The notes: generated by a model not told the origin, from the sequence alone. Positions 1-13,481 are shown, counted from the first letter of the stretch. The stretch: 53,526 nucleotides of DNA from Actinomadura kijaniata NBRC 14229 (GCF_001552175.1 NZ_BCQR01000076.1:1-53526); one strand, 5' to 3'. Made by a program: numbers and translations.

Positions 1-253
1 CCGCCGCTGCCGCCGCCAGGCCGAGGCCCAGCGCCGCCCAGCGCACCGCCCGCCCGGCCCGCCGCCGGGCGGGCGGTGCGGGACGGGACGGCTCGGTGCC
101 GTCCGGGGAGCCGACCAGGACCAGCGGAGGCGCGGCGGCCTCGGGTTCCGCGGCGGCCATCGCGGTCAGGTTCGCGCGAACGGTGGCGGTGAAGGTCGGG
201 GACGGGCCGCCCTCGTCCAGCAGCTCGTCGATCAGGGCGTCGGTGTCATGCAT
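1..253 (-). CDS. Sigma-linked membrane protein, N-terminal part (cut by window edge)
   Basis: The reading frame begins at an ATG that overlaps the sigma-factor stop by 8 nt (ATGCATGA) and is still open at position 1. The visible 84 residues begin MHDTDALIDELLDEG. They hold a soluble N-terminal segment, an arginine-rich stretch (about residues 64-70) and the start of an Ala/Leu/Gly membrane helix. The layout of short cytoplasmic part, Arg-rich stop, then helix matches the partners of the two other sigma factors in this window, which resemble the actinobacterial CU044_5270-type family. By position it may be an anti-sigma factor or a sigma-coupled envelope protein; no zinc-finger anti-sigma motif is visible. 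The C-terminal part lies outside the window. Confidence 0.7.
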   Translation of the reverse strand, partial: MHDTDALIDELLDEGGPSPTFTATVRANLTAMAAAEPEAAAPPLVLVGSPDGTEPSRPAPPARRRAGRAVRWAALGLGLAAAAA

Positions 254-842
254 GGCGCTTCTCCTCGATACCGGTGGGGTCGATGCCGCCCAGCGCCTGC
301 CGCACCTTGCGGCGGGCGCGGTGGAGCCGGGAGCCGACCGTTCCGCTGGGGATCTCCAGCGCCTCGGCGACCTCCTCGTACGCCAGGCCCGCGACCGCGA
401 CCAGCAGCAGCGCGTCCCGGTCCTCGCCCGACAGCCCGGCCAGCGCCGCCGCCAGTTGCGGGCGCACGCCCTGCGCGGTGACGCGGGCGGCGGCGCGGTC
501 CTCGTGCTCCACCACGCGGTCGCCGGGGCTGAGCCGGGACAGCAGCTCGTAGCGGCGGCTCTCGTCGCGGCGGTGCTGCCCGACGAGCCGCGTCGCGATC
601 CCGTACAGCCAGGGCCGCACCGCGCCGCGCCGCGCGTCGAACCGGTCGCGTTTGCGGAACGCCGTGTAGAACGTCTCGGCCGCGACGTCGTCGGCGGCGT
701 CGCGGCCGAGCCGGGCGGCGACGTACCGGTAGATGTCCGGGAAGTACCGGTCGTAGATCACGGTGAACCGTTCCGGCTCACGGCGGGACCGGACGAGCAC
801 CGTGTTGTCGTCCACGGCGTCGGATCCGGGCGGAGCTGTCAT
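246..842 (-). CDS. ECF-type RNA polymerase sigma factor (cassette 1)
   Basis: Predicted 198-residue sigma-70 family protein of the extracytoplasmic-function class. Region 2 contains RYVAARLGRDAADDVAAETF and the -10-recognition stretch VRPWLYGIATRLVGQHRR. Region 4 carries a helix-turn-helix (LAYEEVAEALEIPSGTVGSRLHRARRKV). I chose the ATG at 842 because GAGGAG precedes it by 6 nt; an in-frame GTG at 905 would add 21 residues without a ribosome site. The downstream membrane-protein gene overlaps its stop, so the two are translationally coupled. Sequence and layout closely match the sigma factors at 5579 and 18548, so these are paralogous cassettes. The regulon is unknown. Confidence 0.93.
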   Translation of the reverse strand: MTAPPGSDAVDDNTVLVRSRREPERFTVIYDRYFPDIYRYVAARLGRDAADDVAAETFYTAFRKRDRFDARRGAVRPWLYGIATRLVGQHRRDESRRYELLSRLSPGDRVVEHEDRAAARVTAQGVRPQLAAALAGLSGEDRDALLLVAVAGLAYEEVAEALEIPSGTVGSRLHRARRKVRQALGGIDPTGIEEKRHA

Positions 843-910
843 GGGGGGCTCCTCGGGTCGGCGATTCTTCTCCCTTAGTCCGCACAACCGGTCGATCTTG
901 TTCACGCGAA

Positions 911-941
911 CGGGCCTCCTCCGGATATCGGAGGAGGCCCG
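911..941 (-). terminator. Hairpin terminator downstream of the S8 protease
   Basis: A perfect 13-bp inverted repeat (cgggcctcctccg, 5-nt loop gatat, cggaggaggcccg) lies 16 nt past the protease stop. No U-run follows, as is common for strong GC hairpins in actinomycetes. Confidence 0.7.
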
Positions 942-956
942 CGGTGGACGCCCGGA

Positions 957-3900
957 CTACCGGACCCGGTGGGCCCGGATGATCGTCTGGTCGATGCCAC
1001 TACCGCCGTCATCGGTGGCGGCGACCCGCAGCGACAGCGCCTGGCCTGCAGAAACGACCGGAAGCTGGGCGGTGAAGCGGTTCCCCTTCCCGGTCGCGGG
1101 GACGGCCTTCCAGGTCGCGCCGTCGTCCAGCGACGCCCAGACCTTCAGGCCCGTCACCCGGGTGGCCTCCCCCTCGACCCGCGAGACGTCGAACGTCGCG
1201 GGCTTCCCGGACGGCTTGCCGTTCAGGTCCAGCCCGAGGTCGTAGTCCACCTGGAGCAGCGGGACCCGCCGCTGCGACGGCGACGAGCGGAACGTCCACG
1301 CCGTGGAGGTCCGCACCGACACCGGGATGAACCCCGCGACGTCGTTGTCGTAGGTCAGCCGGTAGGTGCCCGCCCTCTTCGGCAGCGTGAAGTCGCCGAA
1401 GCTCGCGGCGCGCTCCCCGATCTTCCTGTCGCCCTCGTACAGCGCCAGGTTCCGCTTGAACGGGTGGTCCGGATCCTGCGGCCTGGGCCCGAAGTACCCG
1501 CAGTCGAACCCGTCCGGCCGCGCCTGGAGGTCGACCAGGGCGACGCGCAGGTTGCCCGGCGCGCGGGTGACCGGCGGCGGAGCGCAGGCGCTCGCGGTCA
1601 GTCCGTTCCCCGACACCGGGCCGGGGCGCAGCGGCTGGCGGCCCCAGGTGTAGGTGACGCTGGTGCCGGGCCTGCGCCCGGTGATCGGGAGCTGGTCCAC
1701 CCAGTCACCGTTGTTGACCGCCTCCGGGAACGCCTCGTCGAGCCAGAGACCCGGCGTCAGGTGGTCGGTGCGGGTCGACCCCGCCGGGACCCGGCTGCTG
1801 GCCTCGAACCCGCCCAGCAGGCTGCCGTTCGGCGACAGCCCGTAGCGCTTCTCCGTCAGCCCCTTGGAGGTGTCGCCGTCGAACGCCGCGAACCGCTGGT
1901 GGACCCGCGCCATCCGCTTCCGCTCGGCGGGCGTGATCACGTGGCGCGGCGCACCGGTGAACGGGTGGATCCCGTCGTAGACCGCGCCGTCGGCGACCTG
2001 CCGGGAGGAGAGGGTGGCGCTGAGGCTCCCGGTGCTCGCCTTGCCCGTCAGCCGGGCGTACACGGGCTCCTTCACGGGGTCGGTGCTGTAGACGCCCACC
2101 CCGGTCATGGCCTGGCCCGTCACGCGCTCGGCGGACAGGGCCAGCATCGTGGTCTCCGTCAGCGTCCCCTGCACGCCGACCGTGGCGCGCTCGGCGGACG
2201 CCCCGTCCAGCACGACGGTGCGGTCACGGTCGACGACCACCTCCGGCGTCCCGGCCACGGCATGGCCCTGCGCGTCCCCCGTCCAGTCGTCCAGGGTGCC
2301 GAGCACGCTGTACCGGCCGCGCGGCACCCGGATCCTCGTGCTGCCGTCGATGGTGGGCTCGATCGACTCGGCGAACAGCGCGAAGTCGTCCAGGTTGACC
2401 ACGTTCGCGAAGGTGGACAGCTCCTCGGCGGGCGTGCCCGGCGGCGGGGTGGCGACGACCGTGAGGGTGTGGCTCGGCGGTTCCACGTGGAACGTCACCG
2501 GGGTCCGCGTCCTGGCGCCGCCTCCGTCGGCGACGACCTCGGCGGTGTAGAGCCCGGGGCGGAGCCTGCCGGGGGTCACCGTCAGCGTCGCGGTGGCGGT
2601 GCCGCCCGCGGGGACGGCCAGCCGGTTCGTCGACAGCTTCGCGGCGCCCTTGAGGGCCTTGCCGTCACGGCCGAGGACGCGGACCGACAGCGCCGCCCGC
2701 ACCGCGCCCGCCCGCGACGTCCAGCTCACGTTCGCGGTGAGCGCCGGGTACTTGGGGTAGGCGGAGGTTCCGGCGTGCGGCGCGGCCTGGCGGGCCACCA
2801 GCGGGGAGGTCACGGCGGTCCCGGCGTCCAGGCGGCCGGAGCCGCGCTCGAACGCGTCGCCCCTGATCGGGTCGGCCGAGCCGACCAGCGCGGCCTTGAG
2901 CCGGTCGAACGTCCAGTCCGGGTGCTTCTGGGCGAGCAGCGCCGCCGCGCCCGCCACGTGCGGGGCTGCCATGGAGGTGCCGGACGCCCTCGTGTGGCGC
3001 GCGTCCACGGGCTCGCCCATGGCCGTGCCCTTCGCGCGGGCGGCGACGATGTCCACGCCGGGCGCGACGATCTCGGGCTTGGCCGCGAACCGGCCGACGC
3101 GCGGGCCCCGGCTGGAGAATCCGGCCAGCGCGTCGGCCGCGTCCACCGCGCCGACCGTCAGCGCGGAGTCGGCCGTGCCGGGCGCGCCGACGGAGCCGAT
3201 CCCGCCGTCGTTGCCCGCCGCGACGACGAACAGCGTGCCGTGCTTGGCGGCCAGCCCGTCCAGCGCCTTCGACAGGGGGTCGGTGCCGTCGGTGGGGCCG
3301 CCGCCGAGGCTCATGTTGACGATCCGGGCGCGGGGGGCGGCCCACTCCATGCCCGCGATGACGTTGGAGTCGCTGCCGTATCCCTGGTCGTCCAGCACCT
3401 TTCCGACCAGCAGGCCCGCCTCGGGCGCGACACCCCTGCGCGCCCCGCCGGAGGCCCGGCCGGTGCCCGCGACCGTGGCGGCGACGTGGGTGCCGTGGCC
3501 GTGCCGGTCCACCGCGTCCTTGGCCTCGCTGAAGTTTCGGGCCTCGGCGACGCGGTCCTTGAGGTCCGGGTGGGAGGTGTCCGCCCCGGTGTCGAGGACG
3601 GCGACCTTCACGCCGTTTCCGGTCGCTCCGGCCTTCCACGCGGCGGGCGCGCCGATCTGGGTGAGGTTGCGGTCGAGCCGGGGAGCCGCGACGGTCGGCA
3701 GGGCCGTCGCCCGTACCCTGCGGTCGAGCCAGACGTGCCGGACGCCGACCGCCCGGCGGGCCGACAGCGCCGCGCCCACCCGGAACGCCTGCCCCTTGGG
3801 CTGGCGGGCGGCGACCGCGCCGATGCTGCGCAGCTCGCGGCCCTCGGTCAGGGTGCCGCCGAGCGCGGCGCGGGCCCGCACGCCCCCGTCGCGCCGCACG

Positions 3901-4298
3901 ATCAGCGGCAGGTCCCGGCTGCGGGCGTCGTCGTACCCCTGCTCGATCAGCGAGGTGACGTCGAACAGTCCGGGGTCCAGCACCTTCCCGACCAGCCGGG
4001 CGACGTCTCCGGGGATCACGACGACGTGCCCGTCCGGGCGGATCGTGGTGTGGAAGGCCCGGGCGCCGCGCCCACGGGCGCGTTCGGTGGTCACCAGCGG
4101 CGCGCGGCGGCCCTTGACCGTCCGCAGGGTGACCACGTCACCGGTCAGCAGCGTGACCTTCCAGCTCCGGCCGGTTGGAAGCGGCGAGGCGGCGCCCGGC
4201 GCGGCCACCGCCCCTCCGGTGGGGACCGCGACCAGCGCCCCGGCGGCCAGCGCGGCGCCGAGGAGGGAGGCCGCGGTCCCGCGACGTCTGCGTTTCAA
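957..4298 (-). CDS. Secreted subtilisin-like serine peptidase (S8 family), 1113 aa
   Basis: Large exported subtilase. It starts at TTG (read as Met), with GGAAGGA about 8 nt upstream. The N-terminus MKRRRRGTAASLLGAALAAG is a signal peptide ending near AVAAPGAA. A pro-region of about 170 residues follows. The catalytic domain shows all expected motifs: Asp in VAVLDTGADTSHPDL, His in RHGHGTHVAATVAG, oxyanion Asn in VVAAGNDGG and Ser in SGTSMAAPHVAGAAALLAQ. About 600 further residues of beta-rich C-terminal modules follow. Several actinomycete subtilases share this architecture and degrade extracellular protein. The gene lies between two sigma/membrane-protein cassettes on the same strand, 90 nt after the second cassette. 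Substrate is unknown. Confidence 0.95.
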   Translation of the reverse strand: MKRRRRGTAASLLGAALAAGALVAVPTGGAVAAPGAASPLPTGRSWKVTLLTGDVVTLRTVKGRRAPLVTTERARGRGARAFHTTIRPDGHVVVIPGDVARLVGKVLDPGLFDVTSLIEQGYDDARSRDLPLIVRRDGGVRARAALGGTLTEGRELRSIGAVAARQPKGQAFRVGAALSARRAVGVRHVWLDRRVRATALPTVAAPRLDRNLTQIGAPAAWKAGATGNGVKVAVLDTGADTSHPDLKDRVAEARNFSEAKDAVDRHGHGTHVAATVAGTGRASGGARRGVAPEAGLLVGKVLDDQGYGSDSNVIAGMEWAAPRARIVNMSLGGGPTDGTDPLSKALDGLAAKHGTLFVVAAGNDGGIGSVGAPGTADSALTVGAVDAADALAGFSSRGPRVGRFAAKPEIVAPGVDIVAARAKGTAMGEPVDARHTRASGTSMAAPHVAGAAALLAQKHPDWTFDRLKAALVGSADPIRGDAFERGSGRLDAGTAVTSPLVARQAAPHAGTSAYPKYPALTANVSWTSRAGAVRAALSVRVLGRDGKALKGAAKLSTNRLAVPAGGTATATLTVTPGRLRPGLYTAEVVADGGGARTRTPVTFHVEPPSHTLTVVATPPPGTPAEELSTFANVVNLDDFALFAESIEPTIDGSTRIRVPRGRYSVLGTLDDWTGDAQGHAVAGTPEVVVDRDRTVVLDGASAERATVGVQGTLTETTMLALSAERVTGQAMTGVGVYSTDPVKEPVYARLTGKASTGSLSATLSSRQVADGAVYDGIHPFTGAPRHVITPAERKRMARVHQRFAAFDGDTSKGLTEKRYGLSPNGSLLGGFEASSRVPAGSTRTDHLTPGLWLDEAFPEAVNNGDWVDQLPITGRRPGTSVTYTWGRQPLRPGPVSGNGLTASACAPPPVTRAPGNLRVALVDLQARPDGFDCGYFGPRPQDPDHPFKRNLALYEGDRKIGERAASFGDFTLPKRAGTYRLTYDNDVAGFIPVSVRTSTAWTFRSSPSQRRVPLLQVDYDLGLDLNGKPSGKPATFDVSRVEGEATRVTGLKVWASLDDGATWKAVPATGKGNRFTAQLPVVSAGQALSLRVAATDDGGSGIDQTIIRAHRVR

Positions 4299-4388
4299 AG
4301 GGGGATTCCTTCCAGGAGGGGATCTCGGGACGCGGCGCGCCCCATGGGTATTGCTGAGATCCGCCGCTTTCTTTCCATCCGGTCCGGC

Positions 4389-5582
4389 TCAGGGGTGGCG
4401 CGGGGTCTCGTTCGTCCAGCCGAGCGACAGGACCACCCGCTGGCCGTGGAGCGTGCCGGGACGCATGCCCCGGTCCGCCTCGGCGGGGCGGACGACCACG
4501 TCCACGCCGGCCAGGATGCGGTGGGTCCCCGGCTCCAGGATCAGCCGGTAGTCGTCGACCGAGCCGTCCTCCGCCGGCGCGCCGCGCGCGACCAGGGCGA
4601 CGCCCTCGCGTCCGCGCGGGTCCTTGACCCGGCCGATCGAGCGCACCCCGGGTTCGTCGGCCAGCAGCCGGAACACCCCCGCCCGCACCTTCGGGGAGAG
4701 CGCCTCGGAGGTGAGCAGCCGGGCGGCCCGCCGCAGCCGGAGGGCGGAGGTGTCGCGCTCCTTCGGGACCCCGTCCAGCTCCAGCCAGGGCGACAGGACC
4801 CGGCGCAGCTTCCCGGGATCTCCCGCGGCCTTCCGGAGTTCGGCGTCGCTCGGGACCTCCCGGCACCCGCCCTTGAACACGAGCAGGCGCTTCGCCCGCT
4901 CGTCGGGACCGGCGCAGATCTTCGCCCAGCGGGCGTTCCGCGTGCGCTTCTGGGCCGGGGTGACGACGATCTCGGGTGTCCAGGAGGCCGGCGCGGCCCC
5001 GGTGGTGCGGCCGGGGACCGTGCTCAGGACGCTCGGCTCCCCGCCGGAGACCACCTTGAACGTCTTCGGGCTGCCCGCCTTCCGCCAGGCGGCCTCGTCC
5101 CGCGGGCCGAGGGGGCGGGCGCCCAGGTCGCGGACGTAGGTCACGTCCCGGTCGCCGTCCGAACGCGCCTGCCACCGGTCGGTGTGGGAGCTGTGGCCGA
5201 GCACGGTGTAGCCGCCCTCGGCCGGACCGACGTGGTACGCCGATCCGTCCACCGTCTGGACGCGCCAGTAGCGACCCGTCGGCTCCTTCTCGGCCTGCTG
5301 GGCCGCGGCGAGCAGCACGGTCCGCGCGTCCATCTCGACGGCCCGGGGACGGGGCGGCGCGGCCGGCGCGCCGTCGCCGAGCGTGGCCACGCCCACGGCG
5401 GCGGCCGCTCCGGCGGCGACCAGCCCGGCGAGTCCGAGCCGGAACCGGGGCCCGAAGGCGAGACGGCGGGGGCGCCCGCCGGACATGTCCTCCTCCAGCC
5501 GGGTCAGGGCGCGGGAGCGGACGGCCCCGGACGGGGGCGGCGGCCGGTCCAGCAGGTCGCGGACCAGGTCGATCTCGTTCAT
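4389..5582 (-). CDS. Sigma-linked membrane-anchored protein (CU044_5270-like), cassette 2
   Basis: 397-residue protein starting MNEIDLVRDLLDRPPPPS. The ATG overlaps the upstream sigma stop (ATGA), indicating coupled translation. A soluble N-terminal segment of about 45 residues is followed by one membrane helix (GLAGLVAAGAAAAVGVATL), then about 320 residues expected outside the cell. Recognisable pieces include MDARTVLLAAAQQAEKEPTG and YWRVQTVDGS, which recur as MSARQVLLAAADTAERTPEG and YWYVRKVEKG in the cassette-3 partner. This resembles the CU044_5270-type proteins found beside actinobacterial ECF sigma factors. A role in controlling the sigma factor, or as its effector, is inference. No catalytic motif was recognised. 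Confidence 0.82.
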   Translation of the reverse strand: MNEIDLVRDLLDRPPPPSGAVRSRALTRLEEDMSGGRPRRLAFGPRFRLGLAGLVAAGAAAAVGVATLGDGAPAAPPRPRAVEMDARTVLLAAAQQAEKEPTGRYWRVQTVDGSAYHVGPAEGGYTVLGHSSHTDRWQARSDGDRDVTYVRDLGARPLGPRDEAAWRKAGSPKTFKVVSGGEPSVLSTVPGRTTGAAPASWTPEIVVTPAQKRTRNARWAKICAGPDERAKRLLVFKGGCREVPSDAELRKAAGDPGKLRRVLSPWLELDGVPKERDTSALRLRRAARLLTSEALSPKVRAGVFRLLADEPGVRSIGRVKDPRGREGVALVARGAPAEDGSVDDYRLILEPGTHRILAGVDVVVRPAEADRGMRPGTLHGQRVVLSLGWTNETPRHP

Positions 5583-6169
5583 GCGGGCGACTCCTCGGTG
5601 ATCAGCATCGGGTTGGTCCCGCCCAGCGCCTCGCGGAGTTTCCGGCGGGCCCGGTTCAGCCGGGAGGCGACCGTTCCCTTCTTCAGGTCCAGGGCGGCGG
5701 CGACCTCCTCGTAGGACAGGTCGGCGAGCGCGACGAGCAGCAGCACGTCCCGGTCGCCCGCCGGGAGCCGGGCGAGCGCGCGGGCCAGGTCGGGGCCGAC
5801 CTCCCCGGCGCGCACCCGTCCGGTGACGTGCTCCTCGTGGCCGGGCGCGGGCCCCTCGGCCGGGGAGCTGGCCAGCGCCCGGTAGTGGCGGCGCTCGGCG
5901 CGGCGGTGCAGGCCGACCACGTTGGTGGCGATGCCGTACAGCCACGGCCGCACCGGGCCCCGGCGGGGGTCGAAGCGGTCGCGGCGGCGGAACGCGGCCA
6001 GGAACGTCTCGGCGGCCAGGTCGTCGGCGGCGTCGGTGCCGAGGCGCCGCGCGATGTAGCCGTGGATCTCGTCGAAGTGGCGGTGGAAGACCTCGGCGAA
6101 CGCCTCGGGCTCGCGCCTCGACCGCACGATCGCCGCGACGTCGCCGTCGGGCGGGCGGCTCTGGTCCAT
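5579..6169 (-). CDS. ECF-type RNA polymerase sigma factor (cassette 2)
   Basis: 196-residue ECF sigma factor. Region 2 contains YIARRLGTDAADDLAAETFL and VRPWLYGIATNVVGLHRR; the region 4 helix-turn-helix is LSYEEVAAALDLKKGTVASRLNRARRKL. ATG 6169 is preceded by GAAGGA at good spacing. The protein shares long stretches with the factor at 246-842 (for example RRGxVRPWLYGIAT), so the two are likely duplicates. Its stop overlaps the start of the membrane partner by 4 nt. A GTGAAC motif lies about 60 nt upstream, as it does before the cassette 1 factor, and may be an autoregulated promoter element. Confidence 0.94.
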   Translation of the reverse strand: MDQSRPPDGDVAAIVRSRREPEAFAEVFHRHFDEIHGYIARRLGTDAADDLAAETFLAAFRRRDRFDPRRGPVRPWLYGIATNVVGLHRRAERRHYRALASSPAEGPAPGHEEHVTGRVRAGEVGPDLARALARLPAGDRDVLLLVALADLSYEEVAAALDLKKGTVASRLNRARRKLREALGGTNPMLITEESPA

Positions 6170-6390
6170 GGAGGGGGGTCCTTCCGGTGGGGAGGCCGGT
6201 CACCCCCTTCTCATCCGTAACGCCGATCCGTGTTCACGGTCGCGCCGTGTTTCCCCGGGAGCGGGTCGGGGACGCCTCGTCCCCTGGGTCGAGGCCGGGT
6301 CCTCCGGTGTGACGAAACCCCGGCCGGACGGGACCGCGCGGGAACCGGAATACACCGCTCATACGTCCTGTTGTAGAGGTCAGCAGCAAA

Positions 6391-6411
6391 GTTGAGTCCG
6401 GTCGGCTCAAG
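6391..6411 (+). promoter_or_regulatory. HAIR operator for HspR upstream of dnaK
   Basis: Inverted repeat gttgagt-N7-gctcaag matches the HspR-associated inverted repeat (consensus cttgagt-N7-actcaag) at 12 of 14 arm positions. The cognate repressor gene hspR is in the same operon, so autoregulation by HspR with DnaK as co-repressor is expected, as in Streptomyces and mycobacteria. Confidence 0.9.
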
Positions 6412-6415
6412 TCAT

Positions 6416-6444
6416 TTGACAAGAGATCGGCCAGGGGGCAACCT
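6416..6444 (+). promoter_or_regulatory. Candidate sigma-70-type promoter of the dnaK operon
   Basis: TTGACA at 6416-6421 is a consensus -35 that begins 5 nt after the HAIR repeat. A weak CAACCT at 6439-6444 stands 17 nt further on. HspR bound to the HAIR would clash with polymerase at this -35. The -10 assignment is tentative. The rest of the 6170-6531 gap (about 360 nt) shows only a GTGAAC motif on the minus strand near 6232 and the dnaK ribosome site GGAGGA. Confidence 0.5.
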
Positions 6445-6531
6445 GGGAAGCAGCAGAGGACTCGACCGGCCGCGAACCCACGGGGGCGGCGACCGGATCC
6501 CGATAGCGATCAGTTCGACGGAGGACGAGAC

Positions 6532-8393
<1,862 letters not shown>

Positions 8394-8397
<4 letters not shown>

Positions 8398-9014
8398 CCT
8401 CACCTGACAAGGGAGAGGAGCGCGAGGGCCCGGTGATCCGCGACAAGCGACGCATCGACCCCGAGACCGGCCAGGTGCGGGAGCAGGCGGAGACGCCCGC
8501 TCCCGCGGCCCCGGCCGGCGGGGAGCAGCCCGTCGCGGACGGCGAGGCCGCCGCGCTCAAGGAGCAGCTGGCCGAGCGCACCGCCGACCTCCAGCGGCTC
8601 CAGGCGGAGTACTCCAACTACCGCAAGCGGGTCGAGCGCGACAAGGGCACGATCCGGGAGCTCGCGATCGGCAACGTCCTCCAGGAACTGCTGCCGATCC
8701 TCGACGACATCGGCCGCGCCCGGGACCACAACGAGCTGGTCGGCGGGTTCAAGTCGGTCGGCGAGGCCCTGGAGTCCACGGTCGGCAAGCTCGGCCTGGA
8801 GAGGTTCGGGGCGGAGGGCGAGCCCTTCGACCCCACCGTGCACGAGGCGCTGATGCACTCGTACTCGGCCGACGTGACCGAGACGTGCGTGGCGACTGTG
8901 CTGCAGCCCGGTTACCGCATCGGGGAACGGGTCCTGCGTCCGGCCCGCGTCGCGGTCGCCGAGCCGGACCCGAACGCCGAGTCCGCCGACTCCGCCGAGT
9001 CGACGGGCGAGTGA
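8394..9014 (+). CDS. grpE: Nucleotide exchange factor GrpE
   Basis: 206-residue protein starting at a GTG that overlaps the dnaK stop (GTGA). An acidic, variable N-terminal region precedes a long coiled coil (KEQLAERTADLQRLQAEYSN, YRKRVERDKG) and the compact beta domain with the family signature VGEALESTVGKLGLERFG and VHEALMH, ending VLQPGYRIGERVLRPARVAV. It releases ADP from DnaK. Coupled translation with dnaK fits their fixed stoichiometry. A 103-nt spacer separates it from dnaJ. Confidence 0.98.
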
Positions 9015-9117
9015 TCCGGATCCGGGCGGTCCCTCCCCGTGTGGGCGGGGGGCCGCCCGGGGCACGTACGACACGTACGGGCATGACGCTGACCGAGACA
9101 GCAGAGAGCGGGGCACA

Positions 9118-10278
9118 GTGAGCACCAAGGACTACCTGGAGAAGGACTACTACAAGGTCCTGGGTGTCTCGAAGACGGCCTCGCAGGACGAGATCAAGAA
9201 GTCCTACCGCAAGCTGGCGCGCCAGTACCACCCGGACGCCAACAAGGGCGACCGTGAGGCCGAGGAGAAGTTCAAGGAGGTCTCCGAGGCCTACGACGTC
9301 CTGTCCGACGAGAAGCGCCGCAAGGAGTACGACGCGGTGCGGTCGATGCCGGGTGGTTTCCGCGGCGGCCAGGGCGGCGGCTTCGGTTTCGACCTGGGGG
9401 ACCTGTTCGGGCAGACCGGGGGCACCGCGAGCGGCGCCGGGGACAGGCTGGGGGACCTGTTCGGCGGGCTGTTCGGCGGGCGCGCCGGCAGGACCACCAC
9501 CGGGACCCGGCGCCCGCGCCGGGGCTCGGACGTGGAGACCGAGGTGACGCTGTCGTTCGGCCGGGCGCTGAGCGGCGTCACCGTTCCGATCAAGCTGACC
9601 AGCGAGGCGGGGTGCCCCACCTGCCACGGCACCGGCGCCAAGGCCGGGACCGTGCCGCGGGTGTGCCCGGGCTGTGAGGGCACCGGGCAGGAGACGCGCA
9701 ACCTCGGCAACTTCGGGTTCCAGGAGCCGTGCCACATCTGCCACGGCCGGGGGCTGGTCGTCGACGACCCGTGCCCGACCTGCCACGGCAGCGGCCGGGC
9801 CACCGGGACCCGCACCATCCAGGCCCGCATCCCGGCGGGCGTGGCCAACGGGCAGAAGATCCGCCTGCGGGGCAAGGGCGCGCCGGGCGAGAACGGCGGC
9901 CCGGCGGGCGACCTGTACGTGAACATCAAGGTGCTGCCGCACCGCGTGTTCGGCCGCTCCGGCGACAACCTCACGCTGACCCTGCCGGTCACGTTCGCCG
10001 AGGCCGCGCTGGGCGCGGAGGTGAAGGTGCCGACGTTCCAGGGCCAGCCGGTGACGCTGCGGCTGCCGGAGGGGACCCCGAACGGCCGCACCCTCCGGGT
10101 GAAGGGACGCGGCGCGACCCGGCGCGACGGCACCAAGGGCGACCTGCTCGTCACGGTGGACGTGCAGGTGCCGAGCAAGCTGGACGACACGACGCGCAAG
10201 GCGCTGGAGGCCCTGCGGACGGCCGAGGACGGCGCGGACCTGCGCGCCGACCTGCTGCAACAGGCGCGAGAGGAGTAG
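9118..10278 (+). CDS. dnaJ: Type I chaperone DnaJ (Hsp40)
   Basis: 386-residue co-chaperone from a GTG start. The J domain has the HPD motif at residues 38-40 (RQYHPDANKGD). A Gly/Phe-rich segment follows (GGFRGGQGGGFGFDLGDLFG), then four zinc-binding CxxCxGxG repeats (CPTCHGTG, CPGCEGTG, CHICHGRG, CPTCHGSG) and the two C-terminal beta domains. It stimulates DnaK ATP hydrolysis and delivers substrates. Actinomycetes usually carry two dnaJ genes; this is the one linked to dnaK. Confidence 0.98.
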   Translation: MSTKDYLEKDYYKVLGVSKTASQDEIKKSYRKLARQYHPDANKGDREAEEKFKEVSEAYDVLSDEKRRKEYDAVRSMPGGFRGGQGGGFGFDLGDLFGQTGGTASGAGDRLGDLFGGLFGGRAGRTTTGTRRPRRGSDVETEVTLSFGRALSGVTVPIKLTSEAGCPTCHGTGAKAGTVPRVCPGCEGTGQETRNLGNFGFQEPCHICHGRGLVVDDPCPTCHGSGRATGTRTIQARIPAGVANGQKIRLRGKGAPGENGGPAGDLYVNIKVLPHRVFGRSGDNLTLTLPVTFAEAALGAEVKVPTFQGQPVTLRLPEGTPNGRTLRVKGRGATRRDGTKGDLLVTVDVQVPSKLDDTTRKALEALRTAEDGADLRADLLQQAREE

Positions 10279-10397
10279 CGGTCAGATGCTCGGCGGCGCC
10301 ATGTCGTCCGGACTGGTGGGCGCCGGGCGCGCGGTGACCAGGACGACGAGGGAAGACGGCGCGGACCGGCGCCGACGAGCAGCGAGCGGAGCGAGCC

Positions 10398-10853
10398 ATG
10401 AACACTGACCCGTTCGGCGACGACACTCCCGTCTACGTGATCTCGGTGGCGGCGCAGCTCTCCGGGCTGCATCCGCAGACGCTGCGCACCTACGACCGGA
10501 TGGGCCTGGTCTCGCCCGGCCGCACCGCCGGGCGGGGCCGCCGCTACTCCATGCGCGACATCGTGATGCTCCGCGAGATCCAGCGGCTCTCCCAGGAGGA
10601 GGGCATCAACCTGGCGGGCATCAAGCACATCCTCGAGCTCCAGCGCGAGAACATCCGCCTCGCCGAGGAACTGACCAAGACGCGGGCCGCGCTGGAGGAC
10701 CTCGCCAACGAACTCGAATCGACCCGGGCCGTCGCCGCGCGGCTGGCGCAGCAGCGGCGGCGGGGGGACTCCGGCGACTCCGCGGGCACCGACCTGGTGC
10801 CGATCCGCCACACCAGCGTCGTGGTGTGGCACGAACGCGGCCGCCGGGACTAG
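10398..10853 (+). CDS. hspR: Heat-shock repressor HspR (MerR family)
   Basis: 151-residue MerR-type regulator. The winged-helix DNA-binding part is VYVISVAAQLSGLHPQTLRT through GRRYSMRDIVMLREIQRL. A coiled coil follows (about residues 75-120), then a basic tail. GGAGCG precedes the ATG. It represses the dnaK operon through the HAIR site at 6391; DnaK is the known co-repressor in Streptomyces and Mycobacterium. Here clpB follows only 30 nt downstream, so the repressor is co-transcribed with all its classical targets. Confidence 0.97.
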   Translation: MNTDPFGDDTPVYVISVAAQLSGLHPQTLRTYDRMGLVSPGRTAGRGRRYSMRDIVMLREIQRLSQEEGINLAGIKHILELQRENIRLAEELTKTRAALEDLANELESTRAVAARLAQQRRRGDSGDSAGTDLVPIRHTSVVVWHERGRRD

Positions 10854-10883
10854 AAGGCTTTCGCACGGGGAGCGCTGACGGAC

Positions 10884-13481
<2,598 letters not shown>

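Noticed and set aside
4293..4304. TTTCAAAGGGGG at the subtilase start, resembling the repeat-element ends
   Set aside because: No CTAG border or inverted partner is nearby; it contains the TTG start codon region and is probably coincidence.
969..5714. A 1581-codon open frame on the plus strand
   Set aside because: It runs antisense to the subtilase and membrane-partner genes, has Arg/Gly/Pro-biased composition and no domain; an artefact of very high GC.
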